Of a stretch of DNA of 6,439 bases, positions 1-6,357 are shown piece after piece. This DNA comes from Rhodospirillaceae bacterium (GTDB lineage: Bacteria > Pseudomonadota > Alphaproteobacteria > Rhodospirillales_A > Casp-alpha2). The DNA is taken from positions 3,808 through 10,246 of the forward strand of contig DNMS01000398.1 of the NCBI GenBank assembly GCA_003488105.1. Reading direction: 5' to 3'. Both the position numbers and the translations under genes were made by a program. The number at the start of each line of letters is the position of its first letter. Position 1 is the stretch's first letter. The notes below the pieces were generated by a model. That model did not search any database, was not told where the DNA came from, and was given only the letters and a program-made list of their open reading frames with translations.

Positions 1-1737
1 CTCCTCCTGGTACTTGCGCGCCTTGACCTGCAGCTTTTGTTGGTCCGCGTAATCGGCGTAATCGTCAAACAGGCGCTGTTCGTCGTGCCGGCGAAAGGCG
101 TCCGTCATCCGCGTGGTCTCGGCATTGGAGAAGCCGAGCCCGCCCAGAACCTCCCGCGTCAGGTCGAGGGCCGACAGGAACGTCTCGCGGCGGATGTGCT
201 TGACCCCTAAGTCCATGAGCCGATGGGCGTGCTGGCGGTTGCGCGCACGGGCGAACACGGGGACGTCGGAGAAGTGGCGGCGCACGATTTCCGCCGTGCG
301 CAGCGATGCCTCGACATCGTCGATGGCCAGCACGAAGGCCCGCGCCTTGCGCGTCTGCGCCGCCTCCAGGATATGCAGGCGGCTGGCGTCGCCGAAGTAC
401 GCCCGGCTGCCGAAGCGGGCGACCAGGTCGACCTGTTCCGGGGAATTGTCGAGGGCGATGAACGGGATGCCCCGCGCGCTCAGCACACGAGCCGTGATCT
501 GGCCGAACCGCCCGAACCCGGCGATCACCACATGGCCCATTTCCTCGGGCATGTCGTCGTGGGCGTCGGTGGCCGCGGCCCCCTTGCGGGCGATCAGGCC
601 GTCGGCGGCCAACAGCAGCGGCGTCGACAGCATGGAGAGCGTCACGATGACCGACAGCAATTCGGCCAGGTCGCGTTCGATCACATTGGCGCCCAGCGCC
701 GTGGAAAACAGCACGAAGGCGAATTCCCCGCCTTGCGACACGGCCATGGCCAGCCTGCGCGCGGCGGGCGTGTCGAGCCCGCGCATGCGGCCCAGGACAA
801 AGATCACGCCCGCCTTCACGGCGACCAGACCGGCCACCCCGGCCAGGATTACCAACGTCTGATCGGCCAACAGGTTGAGGTTGAGCGCCATGCCGATGGC
901 CGTGAAGAACAGGCCGAGCAACAGGCCCTCAAAGGGCGCGATATCGGCTTCGATCTGATGGCGGTAGGGGGAATCGGCCAGCAAGGCCCCGGCCAGGAAG
1001 GCCCCCAAGGCCGCCGACAGGCCGACCGCTTCCATCAACAGCGCCACGCCGACCACGGTCAGCAGGGCGCTTGCCGTCAAGGCCTCGCGCACGCCGGTCA
1101 GGGCGACCAGCTTATAGAGCCGCGACAGGAGGTAGCGCCCAACCACCACGACGGCCAGGATCGCGCCGATGGCAAAGGCCGCATCAACCAGCGACAGGCC
1201 CGATCCGGGCGCCCCCGCCCCCCACAACGGGATCATCGCGATCAAGGGGATGGCGGCCAGATCCTGGAACAGCAGGATGGAGAACGCGGCGCGGCCGTGG
1301 CGGGTGGTCAACTCGCCCTTTTCCTCCAGCACCTGAAGGACGAAGGCGGTCGATGACAGCGACAGCGCCAGGGCGACAAACACGGCCTTGTCCCAGGAAA
1401 TACCGAACAGGGTGGCCAGGGGGGTGAGGCAGAGGGCGCAAACGGCGACCTGCCCGGCTCCTAAGCCAAAGATCGATTGGCGCATGGTCCACAGACGCTT
1501 GGGCCGCAGTTCCAACCCGATCAGGAACAGCAGCAGGGCCACGCCGTATTCGGCGATGTGGAGGATGCTTTCGACCTGATAGACGGAATAGACGAAGCCC
1601 AGCCCGTACGGGCCGATCAACACGCCAGCCGCCAGATATCCCAACACCGACGAGATGTTCAGCTTCTTGGCGAGGGGGGCGGCGATGGCGGCGGCGGCAA
1701 GAAAGACCGCGGCCTGGACGAGAAAATTAGCGGTCAT
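1..1737 (-). CDS. Kef-type glutathione-regulated K+/H+ antiporter (CPA2 family), 3' end cut by window edge
   Basis: This inner-membrane protein exchanges K+ for H+; in the Kef family efflux is held shut by glutathione and opened by glutathione-electrophile adducts, acidifying the cytoplasm. I translated it by hand from the ATG at 1737; it is open for 579 codons with no stop, and E. coli KefB/KefC are about 600-620 residues, so little is missing. Residues 1-380 form about 12-13 hydrophobic segments of the Na+/H+ exchanger fold, with GVALLLFLIGLEL (65-77), the ion-site motif LLFQDLAAIP (155-164, Q158/D159), the gating-loop motif YRHQIEADIAPFEG (258-271) and SQGGEFAFVLF (334-344). A cytoplasmic RCK/TrkA-N domain begins near 401, with nucleotide-binding GFGRFG (407-412), D430 and GDAS (449-452). 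The C-terminal RRETF (516-520) and DAFRR (546-550) resemble the KefC glutathione-site region. The ribosome site is weak (GGGG about 8 bases upstream). KefB and KefC cannot be told apart here. No KefF/KefG-type gene is present; the genes upstream encode a small protein and a nitroreductase. Confidence 0.93.
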   Translation of the reverse strand, partial: MTANFLVQAAVFLAAAAIAAPLAKKLNISSVLGYLAAGVLIGPYGLGFVYSVYQVESILHIAEYGVALLLFLIGLELRPKRLWTMRQSIFGLGAGQVAVCALCLTPLATLFGISWDKAVFVALALSLSSTAFVLQVLEEKGELTTRHGRAAFSILLFQDLAAIPLIAMIPLWGAGAPGSGLSLVDAAFAIGAILAVVVVGRYLLSRLYKLVALTGVREALTASALLTVVGVALLMEAVGLSAALGAFLAGALLADSPYRHQIEADIAPFEGLLLGLFFTAIGMALNLNLLADQTLVILAGVAGLVAVKAGVIFVLGRMRGLDTPAARRLAMAVSQGGEFAFVLFSTALGANVIERDLAELLSVIVTLSMLSTPLLLAADGLIARKGAAATDAHDDMPEEMGHVVIAGFGRFGQITARVLSARGIPFIALDNSPEQVDLVARFGSRAYFGDASRLHILEAAQTRKARAFVLAIDDVEASLRTAEIVRRHFSDVPVFARARNRQHAHRLMDLGVKHIRRETFLSALDLTREVLGGLGFSNAETTRMTDAFRRHDEQRLFDDYADYADQQKLQVKARKYQEE

Positions 1738-1800
1738 ATGCTGCCCCGAAATGATGATGGCCTGTGCGAAGGTTCAAACATGGCCCACGGGGCGGGAATT

Positions 1801-2217
1801 TCAACCGGCGTTTTCGGAATGCTCCCCGCTCAGGCATTCCCGCAACCACGCCCGCGCCTGCTTCAAGGTCGTGAACCGCCGAATCACGTGACCCGATGGG
1901 CGTGGATTGGAATCCATAAAGACCTGGAAGACCGTCTGCATTTTCTCGTGCGGTGAAATCAGGCCGGTGAACTTGGGGTTTTCCCGGTCGCCGAAAATTT
2001 CCCGCGATTTAGCCGCGTGAGAGGAGCCGATGGCCTCCGTCAGGGCGAACAGGGCGTCGCGGTCGATGTCGGAGAAATCGAACAGGTGATAGCGGTGGCG
2101 GTCCCGGTCGGGATGGGCCGCCGTGGCAAGGGCCACTTCCTGAAACTCATAAGGCACGGCGAAACCCGTGAGTGTGACCCACAGCCCTTCGGCCTCGTCG
2201 TGAACGGTGAACGGCAT
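1801..2217 (-). CDS. Small cytoplasmic protein, possibly SpoIIAA/STAS-like
   Basis: The protein is 138 residues, acidic and basic mixed, with no signal peptide or membrane segment. The pattern is an N-terminal beta strand pair (PFTVHDEAEGLWVTLTGF, residues 2-19), a helix, a strand ending in LFDFSDID (45-52), a helix, a strand at KFTGLIS (82-88), and a C-terminal helix, FTTLKQARAWLRECL (114-128). That order, and the closing phrase in which a helix follows 'T/S-L-x-x-A', is what I associate with STAS/SEC14-like SpoIIAA proteins common in alphaproteobacteria. This is recall rather than a search, so the function is unassigned. An in-frame stop at 2230-2232 lies four codons upstream, so the ATG at 2217 is the first possible ATG start; no strong Shine-Dalgarno is visible. 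The gene sits 30 bases after the nitroreductase stop and 63 bases before the Kef start on the same strand, which suggests co-transcription. Confidence 0.8.
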   Translation of the reverse strand: MPFTVHDEAEGLWVTLTGFAVPYEFQEVALATAAHPDRDRHRYHLFDFSDIDRDALFALTEAIGSSHAAKSREIFGDRENPKFTGLISPHEKMQTVFQVFMDSNPRPSGHVIRRFTTLKQARAWLRECLSGEHSENAG

Positions 2218-2247
2218 GGAATACGCCCGTCAGTGATTTGTCCGCAA

Positions 2248-3021
2248 TCAGCGGAAATCGAAACCGCGCTTTTTCAAGGCATCCCGCAGATGGTCGCGGG
2301 GGCGCTGGGCGTATTTCTTGTCGACATCGGCGGACCAGGAGTCGTCCGCCGTCGGCTTGCCCACGGATTCGTAATGCGCCTTCAATTCGGCATTGTAGGT
2401 ATCGACCACGGCCAGCGCCTTGTCCGCGTCGTAGCGTTCGTAATGGATAATGCCCTCGGCGGCCATGCGGGGTTTTTGCTTCGGTGCTTCCGCCGGATAG
2501 CCCAGACACATGCCGAACACCACATAGGTGCGGAAAGGCAGGCCGAGAAGTTCGGCGACCGCTTCGGGATCGTTGCGCATGGCGCCGATCATCACGCCTT
2601 GAATGCCCAAGCTGTCCGCCGCCACATAGGCCGCCATGCCGACCAGGGAGGCATCGATGGAGGCCATCAGGCCCATTTCCAGGTTATTGTCATCAAGGTT
2701 GCCATCGTGGCGCTGGAACGCCGTTTCGATCCGCGTCAGGTCGGCGACGAAGGCGAGGAAGACCGGACAGGTCTCGATATGCTTCTGACCGCCGGAGATC
2801 TTGGCGAGCTCTTCCTTGGTCTCTGCATCGCGCACGACGACCACGGAATAGGCCTGCAGATTGCCCGAGGTCGGGGCCCGGCGGGCGGCTTCCAGGATCG
2901 ACGTGACCTGATCGTCGATCACGTCCTTGTCCGAGAATGCGCGGATCGAGCGCCGGTCGCCGAGGACGCGGATGGTTTCAGAAAGGATCGGAGGGGAGGA
3001 AGCGGCGTCGGGCGGAGTCAT
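2248..3021 (-). CDS. NfsA/FRP-family NADPH-dependent FMN nitroreductase / flavin reductase
   Basis: This is a cytoplasmic flavoprotein of 257 residues (E. coli NfsA is 240), predicted to use NADPH to reduce nitroaromatics, quinones or free flavin through bound FMN. Landmarks that line up with NfsA as I know it are DRRSIRAFS (22-30, phosphate-contacting arginines of the FMN site), RRAPTSGNLQAY (47-58), SGGQKHIETCPVF (76-88), the central helix DASLVGMAAYVAADSLGIQGVMIGAMRN (123-150 region), FGMCLGYPAE (169-178), KPR (183-185) and DSWSADV (227-233). The open frame extends to an ATG at 3105, but I chose the ATG at 3021. It has AGGAAAG at 3025-3031 with ideal spacing, homology begins shortly after it, and a -10-like TATACT lies inside the would-be extension. 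It is the first gene of a presumed three-gene minus-strand unit. The true substrate cannot be read from sequence; a dedicated flavin or chromate reductase is possible. Confidence 0.92.
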   Translation of the reverse strand: MTPPDAASSPPILSETIRVLGDRRSIRAFSDKDVIDDQVTSILEAARRAPTSGNLQAYSVVVVRDAETKEELAKISGGQKHIETCPVFLAFVADLTRIETAFQRHDGNLDDNNLEMGLMASIDASLVGMAAYVAADSLGIQGVMIGAMRNDPEAVAELLGLPFRTYVVFGMCLGYPAEAPKQKPRMAAEGIIHYERYDADKALAVVDTYNAELKAHYESVGKPTADDSWSADVDKKYAQRPRDHLRDALKKRGFDFR

Positions 3022-3024
3022 CGT

Positions 3025-3031
3025 CTTTCCT
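3025..3031 (-). promoter_or_regulatory. Ribosome binding site that sets the nitroreductase start
   Basis: Read on the minus strand, AGGAAAG precedes the ATG at 3021, with AGGA six bases from the start codon. It is the best Shine-Dalgarno match among the genes in this window and favours the 257-residue product over the longer frame starting at 3105. Confidence 0.75.
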
Positions 3032-3051
3032 AGGTTATTGATGCACGGGTT

Positions 3052-3057
3052 AGTATA
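3052..3057 (-). promoter_or_regulatory. Candidate -10 element for the nitroreductase unit
   Basis: TATACT on the minus strand matches five of six bases of the TATAAT consensus and would place transcription start about 20-25 bases before the nitroreductase ATG. The position 17 bases further upstream (TGTATT) is a poor -35 match, so the promoter may be weak, activator-dependent, or use a sigma factor other than the housekeeping one. It would drive the nitroreductase, the small protein and Kef. Confidence 0.4.
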
Positions 3058-3128
3058 GGCCCGGACTGCCATTGAATACAGACGCCCAGCCTTGTTATCC
3101 CACACTTAACTAATTCCGTCGGAAAATC

Positions 3129-3154
3129 CCAGAACCATTAGCCAGAACCATTAG
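3129..3154. repeat. Exact 13-bp tandem direct repeat in the divergent intergenic region
   Basis: CCAGAACCATTAG occurs twice in a row (3129-3141 and 3142-3154) with no mismatch and no spacer. It lies 47 bases before the TPR-methyltransferase start and about 70 bases upstream of the nitroreductase -10 candidate. It may be a recent slippage duplication or a pair of tandem binding sites; the sequence alone does not decide. Confidence 0.9.
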
Positions 3155-3201
3155 ACTGTCTTTGGCCCATTCATCCGCACTCACTCGATTGACGACATGG
3201 C

Positions 3202-5439
3202 ATGAAGAAAAGCAAACCCAGAAAAGCAAAAGCCACGACCAGGCGCAAAAGCCCGGCACAAAACGCACCGTCGCCGATTTTGGCTCAGGCGATCCAATGC
3301 CATAAGGCCGGCGACCTTCAGGGAGCGGAAGTAGCCTACCGACAAGTCCTGGACACCGATCCAATGCAACCGGATGCGCTTCACATGCTGGGCGTCATCG
3401 CACGGCAATCGGGTAGGGCAGCTGAAGCAATCGAGCTAATTTCAAAGGCGCTCTCCGCCCAGCCGACTCTTGCCGGCGGCTGGTACAATCTGGGCAACGC
3501 CTATCTGGATAACGACGAGGCTAAAAACGCTGTCGCGAGCTTTGAAAAATCCGTCATGTCAATGCCCCGCCATGTGGACTCCCGCCTCAACCTGGGCAAC
3601 GCCTTACGCCAGACGGGTCAGATGGATGCCGCGCTGGAAAACTATCGCGCCGCACTCCATTTAGACACCAAGTGCTTTGGCGCGCTCCTCAATATGGGAA
3701 TTACGCTGGTGGAGATAGACCACCCACAAGACGCCCTACCACTGCTTGAACGGGCGGCATCTATCGATATCGCAAATGCGACTGTTCACAACACCCTGGC
3801 AATCGCATACCGCGCGGCTGGCAGGATAGATGCGGCGACGGACAGCTTCCGTCACGCACTTTCCCTCGCACCGGATCAGACATCCATATGGGCGGCATTC
3901 GCCAACCACCTGGAAACGCACTCGCCGAATGCCTATGACGACACATTGGCCCGCAATTTCGAAAAACTTCTGGACCACCCGACCGTCACCCCGGCCCGGC
4001 TTGCACGGTCCGTCATCGCCACCCTGGTGCATCATCCGGATGTGAAAGAGCTGATCGCGCGCTCTGCCCCCGCTCAGACGAAAGCGGATTTTCCGGGCAC
4101 AAGGGCCGCAGACGCACTGGCCGCCCAACCTCTGTTCCTGAAAGCCCTGAAATCCTGCCCGCTCGCGGACAGCCGGATCGAACAACTGTTGACCGCGGCC
4201 CGCAGGGCCATGCTTCTGAGCCACTCCGAAGACCGCGCCCAAGGACAACGGATCAACTTTCTCGCCGCGCTTTCCATTCAGTGTTTCATCAACGAATACG
4301 CCTATTTTGAAACATCGGAGGAAACGCAGGCCATCCCGGCCCTTGCCAACTTGGCAGCGCGGGCGGTCAGTGATGGTATGTCATTACCGATGGATTCCAT
4401 CATCCTACTGGGCTGCTACCGGCCGCTCAGCCAATACCCTTGGGCCGAGGCGTTGGCGAAGATTGATCTGCCAGCACCCTTGAGCGAAGTTGCCCAGGAG
4501 CAGATTGTGAACCCGGCGGCAGAAGATGCCCTCAAGGGCGCGATCCCGGTCCTGACCGCTGTTTCCGACGCTGTCTCCCAGTCCGTCCGCAATCAATACG
4601 AGACAAACCCATATCCTCGCTGGATGAGACTGGGCGCCAACCCAGACCATCGCAACATGGCAGACATCCTGAAAGACGCCCCCTTGAACCTTGCGTTGGG
4701 TGACTGGGCGGCACCGGACCGACCGGAAATTCTGGTCGCTGGCTGTGGAACCGGCCAGCACGCGATCGCGACGGCACTTCGATTCGCCGAAGCCGAGGTG
4801 ACGGCGATCGATCTCAGCCTCGCCAGCCTTGCCTATGCAGAAAGAAAAACCCGGGAAATGGGAATTCGGAACATCCGCTATGCCCAAGCAGACATTCTAG
4901 AACTCTCTGGTCTGGACCAGCGCTTCGACCATATCGAAAGCCTGGGCGTGCTCCACCACTTGGAAGATCCGCTCAAGGGTTGGGAAATCCTCACCAACCT
5001 TCTGCGGCCGGGCGGCCTGATGAAAATCGCCCTTTACAGCGAGTTCGCCCGACAGGACGTGGTCTACGGACGCAGCCTGATCGCGAACCAGGGATACGAA
5101 GCCACGCCGGATGGCATTCGCCATTGCCGTCGGGCCATCCTAGATCGTGCCCTGAGTGGCGATGCGCTGGCCGCTGGAATATGCAGTTACACGGACTACT
5201 ATTCGCTCAGCGAATGCCGCGATCTCCTATTCCATGTCCAGGAGCACCGATATTCACTGCCTCAAATCGAAAAAGCGCTCACAACCTTGAGGTTGGAATT
5301 CCTTTGCTTCGAGTTGACGGCCCTGCCGGGCGCGCCCGGCGCAACCGATGGTCTTGAGGTCTGGCATGACTATGAGCGCCGCCATCCGGAGACGTTTAAG
5401 GGCATGTACCAGTTCTGGTGCCGCAAACCCATCGATTGA
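3202..5439 (+). CDS. TPR-repeat protein fused to a class I SAM-dependent methyltransferase
   Basis: The protein has 745 residues and no signal peptide, so it is probably cytoplasmic. After a lysine/arginine-rich N terminus (1-20), six TPR units of exactly 34 residues run from about 27 to 230 (anchors L27, H61, Y95, L129, L163, N197), with a partial seventh cap to about 240. Residues about 241-460 are a mostly helical region I do not recognise. A linker motif, QYETNPYPRW (465-474), leads into a Rossmann methyltransferase: AGCGTGQH (513-520, SAM-binding motif I), AIDLS (535-539, acidic D537), AQAD (561-564), SLGVLHHLEDP (580-590) and LRPGG (601-605). The tail ends in FKGMYQFWCRKP (732-743). The methyl acceptor is unknown; the TPR array suggests it is a protein or a complex. 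An in-frame stop at 3190-3192 leaves the ATG at 3202 as the natural start, although no Shine-Dalgarno is visible. It is the only plus-strand gene here and is more AT-rich than its neighbours (one sampled 60-base line 57% GC, against 65% in the Kef gene). Confidence 0.93.
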   Translation: MKKSKPRKAKATTRRKSPAQNAPSPILAQAIQCHKAGDLQGAEVAYRQVLDTDPMQPDALHMLGVIARQSGRAAEAIELISKALSAQPTLAGGWYNLGNAYLDNDEAKNAVASFEKSVMSMPRHVDSRLNLGNALRQTGQMDAALENYRAALHLDTKCFGALLNMGITLVEIDHPQDALPLLERAASIDIANATVHNTLAIAYRAAGRIDAATDSFRHALSLAPDQTSIWAAFANHLETHSPNAYDDTLARNFEKLLDHPTVTPARLARSVIATLVHHPDVKELIARSAPAQTKADFPGTRAADALAAQPLFLKALKSCPLADSRIEQLLTAARRAMLLSHSEDRAQGQRINFLAALSIQCFINEYAYFETSEETQAIPALANLAARAVSDGMSLPMDSIILLGCYRPLSQYPWAEALAKIDLPAPLSEVAQEQIVNPAAEDALKGAIPVLTAVSDAVSQSVRNQYETNPYPRWMRLGANPDHRNMADILKDAPLNLALGDWAAPDRPEILVAGCGTGQHAIATALRFAEAEVTAIDLSLASLAYAERKTREMGIRNIRYAQADILELSGLDQRFDHIESLGVLHHLEDPLKGWEILTNLLRPGGLMKIALYSEFARQDVVYGRSLIANQGYEATPDGIRHCRRAILDRALSGDALAAGICSYTDYYSLSECRDLLFHVQEHRYSLPQIEKALTTLRLEFLCFELTALPGAPGATDGLEVWHDYERRHPETFKGMYQFWCRKPID

Positions 5440-5450
5440 TGGGCTGCGGC
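5420..5450. terminator. Stem-loop at the convergent gene junction, likely bidirectional terminator
   Basis: An outer pair GCCGCA (5420-5425) with TGCGGC (5445-5450) and an inner pair CCCATC (5428-5433) with GATGGG (5438-5443) form a 12-base-pair stem. It has an AA/C internal bulge and a GATT loop. The TGA stop of the TPR-methyltransferase (5437-5439) lies inside it. No clean T-run follows on either strand (plus strand: GACCGGTTAGTAGTTT), so it is not a textbook intrinsic terminator. It fits a shared terminator or mRNA 3' end stabiliser between converging genes. Confidence 0.5.
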
Positions 5451-5481
5451 GACCGGTTAGTAGTTTACGTCACTGATTCCT

Positions 5482-6357
5482 TCAGGCCATGCGTTCCTTC
5501 AAGACCGGGCCCACATCCATGGGCGTATCGAGGATCGTCACACCCGCCGCCGACAGCGCGTCGGCCTTGGATTGGTACGTTCCCTTGTTGCCCATGACGA
5601 TGGCCCCAGCATGGCCCATCTTCTTGCCCGCGGGCGCGGCCCCGCCCGCGATGAAGGCGGCCATGGGCTTGTTCATGGTGGCGGCATATTCGGCGGCGTG
5701 CTCTTCCATGGCGCCGCCGATTTCGCCGACCATTACCACGGCGTCGGTTTTCTCGAAGGCATCGAGGGCTTCCAGCGCGTCGCGGGTGGTGGTGCCGATG
5801 ATGGGGTCGCCCCCAATACCAATAAAAGCGGATATCCCAAAACCAGCTTGAACCACGTTCAGGCACATCAGGGTACCGAGCGAGCCGGAGCGGGAAATGA
5901 TGCCGACGTTGCCGGGCCGGAAGATCTTTTCGTTGAACGCCGGCATGAAGCCCGTGAAGCATTCGCCCGGCGTCACGCCGCCGGCCGTGTTGGGGCCGAT
6001 GATCTTGACGCCGCGTTCCTTGGCCGCGGCCATCATGTACATGACGTCCTGCACGGGGATGTGTTCGGTCAGGCAGACCACGGCCTTGGCCCCGGCCTCA
6101 ATCGCATCCAACGCCGCCGCCTTGGCGCCCATGGGCGGAATGAACAGGATGGAGACGTCGAAGCCGCCCTCAAGCCCCTTCATGGCGTCGACGGCGGAGC
6201 CGAACACCGGCACGCCGATATGTTCGGTCCCGGCCTTCTTCGGGTTCACGCCACCGACGATCTTGGTGCCGTATTCCATCATGCGTTCGGACCAGAAGGT
6301 CCCCTGCTTGCCGGTGATGCCCTGTACGATCACCCGGTGCGTTCCACGGATAATCAT
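5482..6357 (-). CDS. sucD: Succinyl-CoA synthetase-type ligase, alpha subunit (CoA-binding, phospho-His)
   Basis: The 291-residue protein matches the family length (E. coli SucD is 289). The alpha subunit binds CoA and carries the phosphohistidine that relays phosphate between nucleotide and the acyl group, working with an ATP-grasp beta subunit in the cytoplasm. Visible motifs are QGITGKQGTFW (12-22, CoA-binding loop), YGTKIVGGVNPKKAG (29-43), GPNTAG (121-126), ISRSGSLG (154-161, phosphate-binding helix start), GIGGDPIIGTT (180-190), GEIGG (211-215) and MGHAGAIV (247-254, with H249 as the phosphorylated histidine). The start ATG overlaps the beta-subunit stop by four bases (ATGA), and a G-rich AAAGGGGGT lies six bases before it. 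Compared with TCA-cycle SucD, the sequence has GPNTAG instead of GPNCPG and GTFW instead of GTFH, and differs widely elsewhere. It may therefore be a paralogue acting on another acid such as malate (MtkB-like). Class assignment is firm; substrate is not. Confidence 0.9.
   Translation of the reverse strand: MIIRGTHRVIVQGITGKQGTFWSERMMEYGTKIVGGVNPKKAGTEHIGVPVFGSAVDAMKGLEGGFDVSILFIPPMGAKAAALDAIEAGAKAVVCLTEHIPVQDVMYMMAAAKERGVKIIGPNTAGGVTPGECFTGFMPAFNEKIFRPGNVGIISRSGSLGTLMCLNVVQAGFGISAFIGIGGDPIIGTTTRDALEALDAFEKTDAVVMVGEIGGAMEEHAAEYAATMNKPMAAFIAGGAAPAGKKMGHAGAIVMGNKGTYQSKADALSAAGVTILDTPMDVGPVLKERMA

Noticed and set aside
223..1356. Long plus-strand open frame of 377 codons
   Set aside because: It lies antisense to the Kef gene, which has complete family motifs. 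The translation is rich in Gly, Gln, Arg, Asp and His with no hydrophobic core, typical of a shadow frame opposite GC-rich coding sequence.
1738..1800. Possible terminator or regulatory structure between the small protein and Kef genes
   Set aside because: Only short imperfect G/C pairings are visible, with no stable stem or T-run, so the gap looks like an ordinary intra-operon spacer.
2017..3033. Plus-strand open frame of 338 codons
   Set aside because: It is antisense to both the nitroreductase and the small protein. Nothing in it resembles a domain, and its composition mirrors the reverse complement of real codons.
3072..3100. TTGAAT as a -35 for a plus-strand promoter
   Set aside because: Seventeen bases downstream is TTATCC, which poorly matches a -10, so I could not support a promoter for the TPR-methyltransferase from sequence.
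3022..3105. N-terminal extension of the nitroreductase to the ATG at 3105
   Set aside because: The 28 extra residues do not resemble the family, a strong ribosome site precedes the internal ATG at 3021, and a -10-like sequence sits within the extension.
3110..3364. Minus-strand 84-codon frame with a hydrophobic stretch resembling a membrane segment
   Set aside because: It overlaps the start of the TPR-methyltransferase in antisense. The hydrophobic run is the complement of the Lys/Ala-rich N terminus, and no ribosome site supports it.
3736..4248. Minus-strand 170-codon frame inside the TPR-methyltransferase gene
   Set aside because: It is fully antisense to a convincing coding region and its Gly/Arg/Cys-rich translation shows no recognisable domain.
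4405..4887. Minus-strand 160-codon frame inside the methyltransferase region
   Set aside because: It is antisense to the linker and SAM-binding motif I; no family resemblance or start signal was seen.
5489..5851. Plus-strand 120-codon frame opposite sucD, Ala/Ser/Pro-rich and hydrophobic
   Set aside because: It mirrors the sucD reading frame, and the apparent membrane-like composition comes from antisense Gly/Ala codons.
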